64,000 bases of DNA from Shimia haliotis (GCF_900114415.1 NZ_FOSZ01000001.1:124001-188000); one strand, 5' to 3'. Positions 53,229 through 63,407 are shown, counted from the first letter of the stretch. Made by a program: numbers and translations. Notes: a model not told the origin generated them from the sequence alone.

Positions 53229-53439
53229 GAGAAAGTTTTTTGGGATTTTCTGGCCTGCGCGAAATTTTCTTGGTTTTGTCGATATGTGGGGCAAATTTTG
53301 CCATCAATACCTATATGTGGTGTTTCGAGGTGGCCTATTGACCACATCATCTTGTTTTTGGGGTCTCTTCAGAACAAGATTTAGGGTCTGGTGGCGAAAA
53401 TTCCTGTTGATTTCCATGATTTCCCATGGCATCCCTAGT

Positions 53440-53656
53440 TACACGATGAGGACGGGAATTCAGGGGCACCAAACGACCCCGCATAAAAATTCCAAAGTCA
53501 GGTTTCATACAGGCCCCGCCTTCATCGAAATTAGAGATCCGGCGCGCGGGCGAGCAGAACATCCCCCCAGGTGGCGCGCGCAGCTGGACACCCGCAAAAA
53601 GCGGGACGAGGGCGGCGGATTGATCAGTGGCAGCAGATCAATCCGCCGTTTCGCTT
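53440..53656 (+). ncRNA. upsM: mraZ leader RNA, probable UpsM homologue
   Basis: The 663 bases between the NUDIX gene and mraZ hold no convincing gene. The 3' end contains a small stem CCCGC/GCGGG (53591-53605) and a perfect 13-bp hairpin, CGGCGGATTGATC with GATCAATCCGCCG (53613-53648), followed by TTTCGC. In Rhodobacter sphaeroides the long dcw leader yields the abundant 206-nt sRNA UpsM by premature termination and RNase E cleavage. Position, length and hairpin fit; I cannot compare sequences, and the 5' end is a guess. Confidence 0.45.
53613..53655 (+). terminator. Leader hairpin 44 bases before mraZ
   Basis: A perfect 13-bp stem with a 10-base loop ends at 53648 and is followed by the short run TTTCGC. 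The weak uracil tract suggests partial termination, so that some transcripts continue into mraZ. Confidence 0.5.
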
Positions 53657-53692
53657 CCCGCACCCAGTTAGGCAGAGAGAAGGGCCATATCA

Positions 53693-54193
53693 GTGGCGCT
53701 TATGTTCAGAGGCGAGAGCCGCAACAAGGTGGATACGAAAGGTCGGATGTCGATTCCGGCCAAGTTTCGCCGCGTGCTCGAAGCTGGTGATCCTGACTGG
53801 AAAAGCGGTGAAAACCCAAACATTGTGATTGTATACGGCGGGCGCACACGGGAGTTCCTTGAGTGCTTTACCGTTGAGGCGATGGACGACGTTGTGGCTC
53901 GCATCATGAAGATGCCGCGCGGCAGCAAGAAACGTCTGGCGCTGAGCAAGCTTTATCTGACGCAGTCGATCGAGGCCTCGGTGGATGACACCGGCCGTTT
54001 GGTCCTGCCGAAAGAGCAGCGTGACAAAATCGGCCTTGAGGACATGGCGTTTTTCGCCGGCAAGGGCGACACCTTTGAAATCTGGAACCCCGAGACCTAT
54101 GACGCCGCAGAGGCCGAGGCTTTGGAGGCGGATGACGACTTTGATCCGGATGCTGATCCGTCGATCTATCTGGACGGGGATGAGGATTTCTGA
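53693..54193 (+). CDS. mraZ: Transcriptional regulator MraZ
   Basis: A 166-residue AbrB-fold DNA-binding protein with two SpoVT/AbrB-like repeats: [25 protein letters not shown] near 5-29 and [24 protein letters not shown] near 92-115. It forms octamer-like rings and represses the division cluster, including itself. The acidic C-terminal tail ([20 protein letters not shown]) is an addition seen in this lineage. The start is the GTG at 53693, with AGAAGGG 8 bases upstream; an ATG 9 bases further in is too distant from that site. Confidence 0.94.
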   Translation: MALMFRGESRNKVDTKGRMSIPAKFRRVLEAGDPDWKSGENPNIVIVYGGRTREFLECFTVEAMDDVVARIMKMPRGSKKRLALSKLYLTQSIEASVDDTGRLVLPKEQRDKIGLEDMAFFAGKGDTFEIWNPETYDAAEAEALEADDDFDPDADPSIYLDGDEDF

Positions 54194-54195
54194 CG

Positions 54196-55182
54196 ATGAG
54201 CGGACAAGAAGGTTCAGCGCGTCCTCACATTCCGGTTCTTCTGGCCCCACTGCTACGTGAAGTTTCTCCAGTTTTTGGCACATGGCTTGACGGCACTTTT
54301 GGGGCCGGTGGCTATAGTCGTGGGTTGATTGAGGCGGGGGCGACAAAAGTAATTGGCGTGGATCGTGATCCATTGGCCTTTGAGATGGCGAAACCCTGGA
54401 TTGGCGACTACGACGGTAAGATCGAGATGGTCGCGGGCGTGTTTTCCAAGATGGACGACTATGCTCAGGGCCTTGATGGTGTCGTTCTGGACCTCGGGGT
54501 GAGCTCGATGCAGCTTGATCTGGCCGAGCGCGGATTTTCGTTCATGCGGGACGGGCCTTTGGACATGCGCATGAGCCAAGACGGGATGTCGGCGGCGGAT
54601 ATCGTGAATGAGGCGACCGAGGTCGAGATTGCAGATATTCTTTATCAATATGGTGAGGAGCGGGCGAGCCGGCGCATTGCGAAGGCAATTGTGCGCGAGC
54701 GTGCGATCGAGCCGATCACCAACACGCTGCGGCTGACCGAGATTGTCGAAGGCTGCCTGCCGCGCCCGAAACCGGGGCAGAGTCATCCGGCGACGCGCTC
54801 CTTTCAAGGGCTGCGGATCGCGGTGAATGACGAATATGGAGAGCTGTTTCGCGGGCTGATGGCGGCGGAGCGGGCGCTTAAACCCGGTGGGCTGTTAGCG
54901 GTCGTGACGTTTCACTCGGTTGAAGACCGGATGGTGAAGCGGTTCATGCAGGCCCGCGCGGGCAAGCAGGGCAACGTCAACCGATATGCGCCGGAAGCTG
55001 AGAAAGTTCAGCCGGCATTCGAACTGATCACACGCAAGGCTGTGGGACCGGATCCGGAGGAGTTGGACGACAACCCGCGGGCACGGTCGGCGAAGTTGCG
55101 CGTAGCGCGGCGCACAGATGCGCCAGCGGGAGATGTGAGCGGCAAGGCCATTGGAATGCCAACGGTTGGGGGAAAGCAGTGA
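54196..55182 (+). CDS. rsmH: 16S rRNA (cytosine(1402)-N(4))-methyltransferase
   Basis: A 328-residue SAM-dependent methyltransferase (MraW). [15 protein letters not shown] opens the protein, the SAM motif is [17 protein letters not shown] near 31-48, [10 protein letters not shown] near 53 binds the ribose, and [10 protein letters not shown] near 100 is the catalytic region; [13 protein letters not shown] near 240 is a family signature. It lies 2 bases after mraZ and overlaps the ftsL start, so it is part of the cluster transcript. Confidence 0.95.
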   Translation: MSGQEGSARPHIPVLLAPLLREVSPVFGTWLDGTFGAGGYSRGLIEAGATKVIGVDRDPLAFEMAKPWIGDYDGKIEMVAGVFSKMDDYAQGLDGVVLDLGVSSMQLDLAERGFSFMRDGPLDMRMSQDGMSAADIVNEATEVEIADILYQYGEERASRRIAKAIVRERAIEPITNTLRLTEIVEGCLPRPKPGQSHPATRSFQGLRIAVNDEYGELFRGLMAAERALKPGGLLAVVTFHSVEDRMVKRFMQARAGKQGNVNRYAPEAEKVQPAFELITRKAVGPDPEELDDNPRARSAKLRVARRTDAPAGDVSGKAIGMPTVGGKQ

Positions 55183-55529
55183 TGCGGACACTTATGTTCA
55201 TTGTGACCGTGATTGGCGTGATTTGCGTGTCTGTCTGGGCGTATCAGGAAAACTACTCTACCCAGCGGATCATCAAAGAAACAGAGAAACTGGAACGTGA
55301 GATCGGGGCAGCACAGGCGCGCTTGGCGGTGCTTCGGGCCGAATGGGCGTATTTGAATCGCCCCGACCGCCTACGCGATCTGGCCGAGATCAACTACAAC
55401 GATTTGCAGCTGCTGCCGTTGCGCCCTGACCAGTTCGGCATTGTCGAGCAGGTGGCTTATCCCTCTGATGACCTTCTTCAAGGGGTTGAAAACGCAACAG
55501 AAGTTATTGCCGATGGAGAGCGTCCATGA
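55182..55529 (+). CDS. ftsL: Cell division protein FtsL
   Basis: A 115-residue bitopic protein with one membrane helix ([21 protein letters not shown]) and a periplasmic coiled coil (TQRIIKETEKLEREIGAAQARLAVLRAEWAYLNRPDRLRDLAE) that joins FtsB and FtsQ in the divisome. Similarity between FtsL proteins is low, and the call relies on this layout and on its position between rsmH and ftsI. The ATG at 55182 shares its A with the rsmH stop; a GTG one codon earlier is possible. Confidence 0.88.
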   Translation: MRTLMFIVTVIGVICVSVWAYQENYSTQRIIKETEKLEREIGAAQARLAVLRAEWAYLNRPDRLRDLAEINYNDLQLLPLRPDQFGIVEQVAYPSDDLLQGVENATEVIADGERP

Positions 55530-57310
55530 CCCGCAAACCGCTTCGGCCTCTGGCGTCGATCCTTAAAGCGCGCAAAGACGGTGAAAGCGCCGAGGCGATT
55601 GAGCGCGCCAATTTGCGTGAACGTCATGACGAAATGCAGAACAAGGCGCGTGTGCGGGCTGAAGGGCGGCTTTTGGTGATGTCGTTCCTGTTCCTTGCGG
55701 CCTTTGGCGCTGTGGGAACGCGGATGGGCGCGGTTGCGATGACCGACGCCACAGAACCGCGTCGGAGCTATTCTGCGAGCCATATTCAGGCCGAGCGGGC
55801 GGACATTGTTGACCGCAAGGGGCGCATTCTGGCGACCAACCTTGAGACACATGCGCTTTATGCTCAGCCGCCGCATATGATCGACAAGGAACGTGTGGCG
55901 CGGGAATTGGCGGCGATTTTCCCTGATCTTGATGAAGACCGGCTGGTGAAGGATTTCACCGGCAAGCGTAAGTTCCTTTGGGTGAAGAAAAAACTGAGCC
56001 CCGAGCAAAAACAGGCTGTGCACGATATTGGCGACCCGGGGTTGCAGTTTGGTCGCCGCGAGATGCGGCTATATCCCAACGGGCAACTGGCGGCGCATGT
56101 TTTGGGCGGCTCTACGTTTGGCGAAGAAGACGTTCATGCGGCGGAGTTGGTCGGTGTGGCCGGTGTCGAGAAGTACTTTGACGAAGTGCTGCGGGATCCG
56201 GCCAATGGCGGGCGCGCACTGACGTTGTCGCTGGATCTGACGGTTCAGGACGCCAGTGAGCGGGTGCTTTATGGCGGCATGAAGCTGATGAACGCCAAAG
56301 GCGCGTCTTCGGTTTTGATGGATGTGCACACGGGTGAGATCATTTCGATGGTGTCGTTGCCGGATTTTGATCCCAACGATCGCCCGCGCGTTTTGACCGA
56401 AGGCAATGCCGGCGACAGCCCGTTGTTCAACCGGTCTGTGCAAGGGCTTTATGAGCTTGGCTCTACCTTCAAGATTTTCACAGCGGCGCAGTCGATGGAC
56501 CTTGGGTTGGCCAACCCGTCGACTTTGATCAATACGGCAGGGCCGTTGCGGTGGGGCAAGTTCAAAATTCGTGACTTCCGCAACTATGGTTCTGAACTGA
56601 CCGTCACAAAGATCATTGTGAAGTCTTCCAACATCGGCACCGCACGTATGGCGCAGGTGATTGGCGCGGTGCGGCAGCAAGATTTCCTTGGCAAGCTGGG
56701 CTTTCTTAAGCCAACCGAAGTGGAGTTGGTTGAGGCCAAGGGGGCGCAGCCGCTGTTGCCCAGAAACTGGTCGGAACTGTCCACTATGACGATTTCTTAT
56801 GGCCACGGCATGTCCGCGAGCCCGCTGCATCTGGCGGCTGGCTATGCGGCGATTGCAAATGGTGGCACTCAGGTGTCACCTACGATCCTGAAGCGGGATC
56901 GTGTTCAGGAGGGTGCGCGCGTCATGAGTGCATCGAGCGCTGCTGCGGCGCGCAAGATGCTGCGCAAAGTGGTCAGCGAAGGCACAGCCTCTTTTGGCGA
57001 AGTGCCGGGCTATGCGGTGGGCGGGAAAACCGGCACGGCGGACAAACCCAAAGAGCGCGGCGGCGGATACTATGAAGACAAGGTGATCGCGACCTTTGCG
57101 GCAATGTTCCCAGCGCACGCACCGAAATACGTTCTGATTGTTTCGTTGGACGAGCCGGTTGAAACATCCGGCACTGAGCCACGCCGCACGGCGGGTTGGA
57201 CTGCTGTACCGGTGGCCGCCGAAATGATCGCACGCGTGGCGCCTTTGTTGGGGCTGCGGCCTCAAGTTGAACCGGCGGAGCTTGCTGATATAACGCTGAC
57301 ATCAAACTAA
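55526..57310 (+). CDS. ftsI: Peptidoglycan D,D-transpeptidase FtsI (PBP3)
   Basis: A 594-residue class B penicillin-binding protein for septal cross-linking. A basic cytoplasmic tail and one membrane helix (about 48-68) precede the pedestal domain with RADIVDRKGRILATNLETHALYA. The transpeptidase domain has the SxxK nucleophile in GSTFK (Ser about 313), SSN near 367 and KTGT near 501. It overlaps the ftsL stop by ATGA, and FtsL/FtsQ/FtsB recruit it to the septum. Confidence 0.95.
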   Translation: MTRKPLRPLASILKARKDGESAEAIERANLRERHDEMQNKARVRAEGRLLVMSFLFLAAFGAVGTRMGAVAMTDATEPRRSYSASHIQAERADIVDRKGRILATNLETHALYAQPPHMIDKERVARELAAIFPDLDEDRLVKDFTGKRKFLWVKKKLSPEQKQAVHDIGDPGLQFGRREMRLYPNGQLAAHVLGGSTFGEEDVHAAELVGVAGVEKYFDEVLRDPANGGRALTLSLDLTVQDASERVLYGGMKLMNAKGASSVLMDVHTGEIISMVSLPDFDPNDRPRVLTEGNAGDSPLFNRSVQGLYELGSTFKIFTAAQSMDLGLANPSTLINTAGPLRWGKFKIRDFRNYGSELTVTKIIVKSSNIGTARMAQVIGAVRQQDFLGKLGFLKPTEVELVEAKGAQPLLPRNWSELSTMTISYGHGMSASPLHLAAGYAAIANGGTQVSPTILKRDRVQEGARVMSASSAAAARKMLRKVVSEGTASFGEVPGYAVGGKTGTADKPKERGGGYYEDKVIATFAAMFPAHAPKYVLIVSLDEPVETSGTEPRRTAGWTAVPVAAEMIARVAPLLGLRPQVEPAELADITLTSN

Positions 57311-57328
57311 GCCGGAAAGGCGATGCAG

Positions 57329-58810
57329 ATGGCAGCGGGCAAAAAACAGCTTTCGGATCTAGGACTTGCGGCCACTGGCGGTGCGAATCCCGAAATTTCA
57401 GGTTTGGCGGTAGACAGTCGCGAGGTGCGTGACGGGTTCTTGTTTGCCGCCCTTCCGGGCACGCGCGTGCATGGGGCCGAGTTCATTCAATACGCTTTGA
57501 GACAGGGCGCGGTTGCGGTTCTGACCGACGCCGAAGGAGCGCGGATCGCGTCTGAAGAGATGGCGGCCAATGGCACTGTGGTTGTTGTCACCGAAGACCC
57601 GCGCATGGCGTTGTCTTATGCCGCTGCGCTGTGGTTTGGCGCGCAGCCCGGTGTGATGGCAGCGGTCACTGGCACCAACGGCAAAACCTCGGTGGCAACC
57701 TTTTTGCGGATGATCTGGCAAGCCTTGGGGCTTGAGGCAGTGAACCTTGGCACAACCGGCGTTGAGGGCGATTTCACCGCACCGTTGAACCACACCACAC
57801 CGGAGCCGATCACCCTGCATCGCACGCTGGCCGCGGCGGCCGAGGCGGGGATTGCCTTTGGCGCGATGGAAGCGTCGTCACACGGGTTGGCGCAACGGCG
57901 GCTGGACGGGGTGCATCTGAAGGCGGCGGGGTTCACAAACTTCACGCAGGACCACCTTGATTACCACACGACCTTTGATGAGTATTTTCAGGCCAAGGCG
58001 GGGCTGTTTGACCGCGTCCTTGCCGATGACGGTACGGCTGTGATCAACATTGATGATCCGCGTGGGCCCGAGATGGCCATGATAGCACAGAGCCGTGGTC
58101 AGCAGGTGATCACAGTTGGGCGCCAAGGCGCGGATCTGGAACTGCTTGGGCAGAGATTTGACGCGACCGGACAAGACATCCGTTTCGCCTTCCGTGGAAA
58201 AACCTATATGGCGCGGCTGAATCTTCTGGGCGGGTTTCAGGCGGAAAATGTGCTGCTCGCCAGTGGGTTGGCGATTGCTTGCGGGGCAGAGCCCGAACGG
58301 GTGTTTGAGGTCTTGGGAGAGTTGAGCACAGTGCGCGGCCGGATGCAGCTTGCGGCGACGCGGGAAAATGGCGCGGCGGTTTTCGTCGACTATGCCCATA
58401 CGCCGGATGCGGTTGAGACCGCATTGAGGGCGATGCGGCCGCATGTGATGGGACGGCTGATTGCGATTGTCGGCGCGGGCGGAGATCGTGATCCGGGCAA
58501 GCGGCCTTTGATGGGCGCAGCGGCGGCGGAAAACGCTGATGTGGTTTTTGTGACCGATGACAATCCGCGCACCGAAGATCCGGCTTTGATCCGCGCTGCT
58601 GTGATGTCTGGCGCGCCGGAGGCGACCGAAGTTGGGGACCGGGCCGAAGCGATTTTGCGTGCGGTGGATGCTTTGCAAGCGGGAGATACATTGTTGATCG
58701 CGGGCAAGGGGCATGAGAGCGGGCAGATCGTAGGTGACGATGTTTTGCCGTTTGATGATGTCGAGCAGGCAAGCGTGGCTGTGGCTGCTTTGGATGGAGG
58801 CTTCGCATGA
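57329..58810 (+). CDS. murE: UDP-MurNAc-tripeptide synthetase (meso-DAP adding)
   Basis: A 493-residue Mur ligase that adds meso-diaminopimelate to UDP-MurNAc-L-Ala-D-Glu. The ATP loop is TGTNGKTSVATFL near 113-125, the middle domain has NFTQDHLDYHTTFDEYFQAKAGLF near 210, and the C-terminal DNPRTED near 415 is the DAP-specific signature, which indicates DAP-type peptidoglycan. I start at 57329 because GGAAAGG lies 8 bases upstream; the ATG at 57323 would be only 2 bases from it. It overlaps murF by ATGA. Confidence 0.94.
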   Translation: MAAGKKQLSDLGLAATGGANPEISGLAVDSREVRDGFLFAALPGTRVHGAEFIQYALRQGAVAVLTDAEGARIASEEMAANGTVVVVTEDPRMALSYAAALWFGAQPGVMAAVTGTNGKTSVATFLRMIWQALGLEAVNLGTTGVEGDFTAPLNHTTPEPITLHRTLAAAAEAGIAFGAMEASSHGLAQRRLDGVHLKAAGFTNFTQDHLDYHTTFDEYFQAKAGLFDRVLADDGTAVINIDDPRGPEMAMIAQSRGQQVITVGRQGADLELLGQRFDATGQDIRFAFRGKTYMARLNLLGGFQAENVLLASGLAIACGAEPERVFEVLGELSTVRGRMQLAATRENGAAVFVDYAHTPDAVETALRAMRPHVMGRLIAIVGAGGDRDPGKRPLMGAAAAENADVVFVTDDNPRTEDPALIRAAVMSGAPEATEVGDRAEAILRAVDALQAGDTLLIAGKGHESGQIVGDDVLPFDDVEQASVAVAALDGGFA

Positions 58811-60249
58811 GCTTGTGGACAGCAGCGGAGGCGGCAGAGGCCACGGGCGGGCGTGCGGTCGGGAATTGGGCCGTTGACGGCGTGTCAATTGACACCCGCA
58901 CGATAGACGCGGGTGATCTGTTTGTGGCCTTGAAGGCGGCGCGCGACGGGCACGAATTTGTCGCTCAAGCGCTGGAGAAAGGCGCGGGGGCGGCCTTGGT
59001 GAGCCGAGTGCCCGAAGATGTTGCGCAAGATGCGCCTCTGTTGATTGTGGATGACGTGCTGGCGGGGCTTGAGGCTTTGGGGCGGGCGGGACGTGCGCGC
59101 ACGGCTGCGCGGGTTCTGGCGGTGACGGGCTCGGTCGGCAAGACCTCGACCAAAGAAATGCTGCGGGCAATGTTGTCGCCGCAGGGGCGGACGCATGCCT
59201 CTGTCGCGAGCTATAACAACCATTGGGGTGTGCCTCTGACGTTGGCGCGGATGCCTGCAGACACAGAGTTTGCCGTGATCGAGATCGGCATGAACCACCC
59301 GGGTGAGATCGGTCCGCTGGCCAAAATGGCGCGGCCACACGTGGGATTGGTGACAACGGTTGCGGCGGTGCATCTGGAGGCGTTTGAGAACGTCGCGGGG
59401 ATCGCGGCCGAGAAGGCCGCGATTTTTGACGGACTGGAGCCGGATGGCGTGGCCGTTTTGAACGCGGATATTGAAACCGCAGATGTATTGCGTGCGCATG
59501 CCGATGCGCTTGGCTTTGCCAAGGTGGAGTTTGGCGAGAGTTCGGACACATGGACGTTGCGAGATGTTCAGTTGAGCGGCGATGTGACCGTGGCGCGGGC
59601 TTCGGTTGAGGGTGCGCCTTTGGTGTTTAAGGTGCAAAGCGCGGGTCGGCATTTCGCGATGAATGCGCTTGGCGCTTTGGCGGCTGTGGACGCGCTGGGT
59701 GCGGATCTGGCGTTGGCGGCGGCGGATCTTGGCAAATGGACGCCTTACGTGGGGCGCGGCGCTCGTGAGATCATTGTGCTTGATCCGGTGGAAACCGATC
59801 GGGTGATCGACCTGATAGATGATGCGTATAACGCGAACCCGACATCGCTTGGCGCAGCGTTGGAGGTTCTGGCGGCGGCAGATGTGCAACATGACATTGG
59901 CCGGATTGGCAAAGGACGCCGGATTGCTTTTGTCGGGGACATGAAAGAATTGGGGCCGCAAGAGGCCGCAATGCACGCGGCCTTGGCGCTACATCCCGCG
60001 ATTGAGAAAATCGACACGGTGCATTGTGTTGGCCCACTGATGCGGCACCTTTATGAGGCGTTGCCTGAGATTAAGCGCGGGCGGTGGAGCGAAACCAGCG
60101 CTGAAATGGCTGCCGATGTGCGCCGACTTGTAGACGCTGGCGATGCGGTTTTGGCCAAGGGCTCTCTCTCGATGGGGCTGGCCAAGGTGGTTGACGCTGT
60201 GCGCAAACTGGGTCATCCCGCCGCGATCACTGAGAATGAGGACGTTTAA
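58807..60249 (+). CDS. murF: UDP-MurNAc-tripeptide-D-Ala-D-Ala ligase
   Basis: A 480-residue Mur ligase that adds D-Ala-D-Ala and completes the UDP-MurNAc pentapeptide. The ATP loop is TGSVGKTSTKEML near 114-126, SYNNHWGVPLTLARMP near 137 is typical of MurF, and DDAYNANPTSLGAALEVL near 337 is the C-terminal substrate signature. Its ATG overlaps the murE stop, and its stop codon abuts the mraY start codon. Confidence 0.95.
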   Translation: MSLWTAAEAAEATGGRAVGNWAVDGVSIDTRTIDAGDLFVALKAARDGHEFVAQALEKGAGAALVSRVPEDVAQDAPLLIVDDVLAGLEALGRAGRARTAARVLAVTGSVGKTSTKEMLRAMLSPQGRTHASVASYNNHWGVPLTLARMPADTEFAVIEIGMNHPGEIGPLAKMARPHVGLVTTVAAVHLEAFENVAGIAAEKAAIFDGLEPDGVAVLNADIETADVLRAHADALGFAKVEFGESSDTWTLRDVQLSGDVTVARASVEGAPLVFKVQSAGRHFAMNALGALAAVDALGADLALAAADLGKWTPYVGRGAREIIVLDPVETDRVIDLIDDAYNANPTSLGAALEVLAAADVQHDIGRIGKGRRIAFVGDMKELGPQEAAMHAALALHPAIEKIDTVHCVGPLMRHLYEALPEIKRGRWSETSAEMAADVRRLVDAGDAVLAKGSLSMGLAKVVDAVRKLGHPAAITENEDV

Positions 60250-61332
60250 ATGCTGTATTGGTTGACCCAACTTTCGGAAGGCGGGGATTTTTTCAACCTG
60301 TTCCGCTATATCACTTTCCGTGCGGGCGGGGCGTTTATGACGGCCTTGATTTTCGGGTTCCTGTTCGGGCGACCGCTGATTGATGTGCTGCGCCGCAAGC
60401 AGGGCAAAGGTCAGCCGATCCGCGATGACGGACCTGAGGGGCATTTCGTCAAAGCAGGTACGCCGACGATGGGCGGTTTGCTGATTGTGGGGGCCTTGGT
60501 GACATCGACGCTTTTGTGGGCGCGCTGGGACAACGGCTTTGTCTGGTTGGTGTTGTTTGTCACGCTGTCCTACGGCCTGATCGGGTTTGCCGATGACTAT
60601 GCCAAGGTAAGCAAGCAAAACACCAAGGGCGTGTCGAGCAAGGTGCGCCTGCTGTTGGGCTTTCTGATTGCGATGGTGGCGGGCGTCTGGGCGACTTATT
60701 TGCAGCCTGATCTCTTGCAGAACAAGCTGGCGGTGCCGGTCTTCAAAGAAGTGCTGTTTCATATGGGCATTTTCTATGTGCCCTTTGCGATGTTCGTGAT
60801 TGTTGGTGCGGCCAATGCGGTGAACCTGACAGACGGTCTGGACGGCCTTGCAATTATGCCGGTGATGATCGCGGCCGGAGCACTTGGCGTGATTGCCTAT
60901 GCGGTCGGACGGGTCGACTTCACGGAATATCTGGATGTGCATTATGTACCTGGCACCGGGGAGATCCTGATCTTTGTGGCCGGATTGATCGGCGGCGGTC
61001 TCGGCTTTCTGTGGTACAACGCCCCTCCCGCTGCGGTGTTTATGGGCGACACAGGTTCGCTGGCTTTGGGCGGCGCTTTGGGCGCGATTGCGGTGGCCAC
61101 CAAGCACGAGTTGGTGCTGGGCATCATTGGCGGTCTGTTTGTGGTTGAGGCGCTCTCGGTGATCATTCAGGTGCTGTACTTCAAACGCACCGGAAAGCGC
61201 GTTTTCCTGATGGCGCCGATCCATCACCACTATGAGAAAAAGGGTTGGTCTGAGCCGCAGATCGTGATCCGGTTCTGGATCATCGCGGTTATTCTGGCGA
61301 TGGTTGGGCTGGCAACACTGAAGTTGCGCTGA
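60250..61332 (+). CDS. mraY: Phospho-MurNAc-pentapeptide transferase
   Basis: A 360-residue polytopic enzyme with about ten helices that makes lipid I from UDP-MurNAc-pentapeptide and undecaprenyl phosphate. Catalytic motifs are FADDYAKV near 117 (the paired Asp residues), [14 protein letters not shown] near 193, [12 protein letters not shown] near 263 and the histidine triad [14 protein letters not shown] near 323. The start codon directly follows the murF stop. A row of three hairpins follows the gene. Confidence 0.96.
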   Translation: MLYWLTQLSEGGDFFNLFRYITFRAGGAFMTALIFGFLFGRPLIDVLRRKQGKGQPIRDDGPEGHFVKAGTPTMGGLLIVGALVTSTLLWARWDNGFVWLVLFVTLSYGLIGFADDYAKVSKQNTKGVSSKVRLLLGFLIAMVAGVWATYLQPDLLQNKLAVPVFKEVLFHMGIFYVPFAMFVIVGAANAVNLTDGLDGLAIMPVMIAAGALGVIAYAVGRVDFTEYLDVHYVPGTGEILIFVAGLIGGGLGFLWYNAPPAAVFMGDTGSLALGGALGAIAVATKHELVLGIIGGLFVVEALSVIIQVLYFKRTGKRVFLMAPIHHHYEKKGWSEPQIVIRFWIIAVILAMVGLATLKLR

Positions 61333-61338
61333 GGCTTT

Positions 61339-61413
61339 GGCGGGCGCTCCCGCCATCTTCGAGGCCTAACGGCCTCTGCCAGATGTTGGGCCGGGCCCGC
61401 GCGATGCGCGGGC
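61339..61413. repeat. Three consecutive hairpins between mraY and murD
   Basis: GGCGGG/CCCGCC (61339-61354), GAGGCC/GGCCTC (61361-61376) and GCCCGCGC/GCGCGGGC (61395-61413) are three perfect stems within 75 bases; the last is followed by TTT. The 163-base gap is the only large break in the division cluster. It may attenuate or stabilise the message. Confidence 0.6.
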
Positions 61414-61495
61414 TTTGGTCGTTTCAGGAGGCACGGCTTGTGTGTGAGCGCTGGCCAAGGCAGTCTGTGCGCAAAGACGAAATGGGGTATGAGCG

Positions 61496-62902
61496 ATGAT
61501 TCCGGTTCAGGGATATGAAGGTGCGCAGGTGGCGGTGCTGGGGCTAGGCCGTTCGGGTTTTGCCACGGCGCGGGCGTTGCGAGACGGTGGGGCCGAGGCG
61601 ATCTGTTGGGACGACAACCCTGTTGCGCGAGAGAAGGCGGAGGCCGAAGGATTTGTCTGTCGGGATTTGCTTAAGCAGGGAGCGTTCGAAGGCGTGGCGG
61701 CGTTGATTGTCAGCCCTGGCATTCCACATCTTTACCCAGAGCCGAACCCAGTGGTGAAGGCCGCACTGCTGGCAGGGGTGCCAGTGGACAATGACATTGG
61801 TCTTTTCTTCCGGTCGTTTGCGACGCGGGAGTGGGATATGTATGAAACCACGCCGCAGGTTGTGGCAGTGACTGGCTCAAACGGCAAATCGACCACCTCG
61901 GCGCTTATTCATCACGTTCTGACCGAGGCCGGGCGGCGCACGCAATTGGCGGGCAATATCGGGCGTGGTGTGCTTGATTTGGAACCAGCTGAAGACGGCG
62001 AAGTCGTGGTGCTGGAGCTGTCGAGCTATCAGACCGATCTGGCGCGCAGTCTGACGCCGGACATCTGCGTCTTTACCAACTTGAGTCCAGATCATCTGGA
62101 TCGACATGCGGGCATGGGTGGGTATTTTGCCGCCAAGCGGCGCCTGTTTGCTGAAGGCGGGCCGGATCGGGTCGTTGTGGGGGTGGATGAGGACGAGGGG
62201 CTGTATCTCGCGGGGCAGTTGAGCGAAGGCGCGGCGGATGATCGGGTGATCCGCGTGTCGATTGAGCGCAAGCTGACCGCGGCGGGGTGGAACGTGTTCG
62301 CCCGCAAAGGGTTCCTGAGTGAATACCGCAAGGGTCGACAGGCAGGTTCGATTGATTTGCGCGCGATCAAGGGGTTGCCCGGTGCGCACAACCATCAGAA
62401 CGCCTGTGCTGCCTATGCCGTGTGTCGCGCGTTGGGATTGGCCCCCAGAGTGATCGAGGCGGCCTTTGCCAGCTTTGGCGGCTTGCCCCATCGCAGTCAG
62501 ATCATCGCCGAAGCTAACGGCGTGACTTTTGTAAATGACAGCAAGGCAACAAATGTAGATGCCGCAAAGATGGCGTTGTCTGCCTTCAAGCGGATCCGCT
62601 GGATCTGTGGCGGGCTTGAGAAGGAAGGTGGGCTCGGGGATCTCGGTGCCAGCGCGTCAGAGGTCGAGAAAGCCTATGTCATCGGACGAGAAGCGGCGGG
62701 CTTTGCCATGCAGCTCAAGGGGGTTGAGACCGAGGTTTGCACCACAATGGGGAAGGCTGTGGCACGGGCCATTGAAGACGCTCAGGAGGGGGAGGTTGTT
62801 TTGCTGGCCCCAGCGGCGGCGAGCTTTGACCAATATGACAGTTTCGAGAAACGCGGAGATGATTTCTCGGCCCGCGTGAAAGGGTATTTGGCTCAAAGGT
62901 GA
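61496..62902 (+). CDS. murD: UDP-MurNAc-L-alanine:D-glutamate ligase
   Basis: A 468-residue Mur ligase. The N-terminal Rossmann domain has [17 protein letters not shown] near 15, the ATP loop is [17 protein letters not shown] near 121, [25 protein letters not shown] near 193 is the central domain signature, and [15 protein letters not shown] near 347 is the C-terminal one. It is the last cell-wall gene here; ftsW and murG, which usually follow it in this cluster, are not in the window. Confidence 0.95.
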   Translation: MIPVQGYEGAQVAVLGLGRSGFATARALRDGGAEAICWDDNPVAREKAEAEGFVCRDLLKQGAFEGVAALIVSPGIPHLYPEPNPVVKAALLAGVPVDNDIGLFFRSFATREWDMYETTPQVVAVTGSNGKSTTSALIHHVLTEAGRRTQLAGNIGRGVLDLEPAEDGEVVVLELSSYQTDLARSLTPDICVFTNLSPDHLDRHAGMGGYFAAKRRLFAEGGPDRVVVGVDEDEGLYLAGQLSEGAADDRVIRVSIERKLTAAGWNVFARKGFLSEYRKGRQAGSIDLRAIKGLPGAHNHQNACAAYAVCRALGLAPRVIEAAFASFGGLPHRSQIIAEANGVTFVNDSKATNVDAAKMALSAFKRIRWICGGLEKEGGLGDLGASASEVEKAYVIGREAAGFAMQLKGVETEVCTTMGKAVARAIEDAQEGEVVLLAPAAASFDQYDSFEKRGDDFSARVKGYLAQR

Positions 62903-63064
62903 CGCGTTTTTGAATGACAATGTCCGTGGCGTTTTGACCTCGGTCAAAGTGGTTGAAATGGCGGAAAAATAACATCGGATCGAACAGAAAATTTCCCAGT
63001 TCAAACCTTGTTTTGGCAAGGGCCTGACCATAGGTCAGTAGGGAAGCAAAGAAAGGATCTGATG

Positions 63065-63382
63065 ATGCAAATTCAGGTGAACACCGACAACTTCATTCAT
63101 GGTGACGCGCGGGTGATCGAAGTGGCCGAACAGGCCGTTCAGAACGACCTTGAGCACTTGGGTGAACGGTTGACCCGCGTGGAAGTTCATTTGAAGGATC
63201 AGAATGCGGACAAGCACGGTCCGGATCATATCCTGTGCACCATGGAAGCGCGTCCCCGCGGCGAGGGCCCGATGTCGGCGCACCACGAAGCGGAAGATAT
63301 ACAGGCGGCTCTGAAAGGCGCGGCGAAGAAGCTGAAAACCCGTTTGTCGAGCCATTTTGACAAGGCAAACGCGCACCGTTAA
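63065..63382 (+). CDS. Short HPF/RaiA-family ribosome-associated protein
   Basis: A 105-residue protein with the beta-alpha-beta fold of the sigma-54 modulation/S30AE family: MQIQVNTDNFIHGDARVIEVAEQAV, then LTRVEVHLKDQNADKHGPDHILCTMEARPRGEGPMSAHHEAEDIQAALKGAAKKLKTRL. It lacks the C-terminal dimerisation domain of long HPF, so it is likely a short hibernation factor or a related interface protein at the 30S subunit. AAAGGA lies 7 bases before the ATG at 63065; an ATG three bases earlier is possible. A terminator follows. Confidence 0.78.
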   Translation: MQIQVNTDNFIHGDARVIEVAEQAVQNDLEHLGERLTRVEVHLKDQNADKHGPDHILCTMEARPRGEGPMSAHHEAEDIQAALKGAAKKLKTRLSSHFDKANAHR

Positions 63383-63407
63383 GGCGGCGTGGAACTTAGA
63401 CGAAGTG

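Noticed and set aside
53030-53692. RNase P RNA in the gap before mraZ
   Set aside because: The conserved GAGGAAAGTCC core is absent on both strands.
53284-53790. 168-codon open frame in the mraZ leader
   Set aside because: Composition is unlike protein, no domain is seen, it overlaps mraZ in another frame, and the region has regulatory repeats and a hairpin instead.
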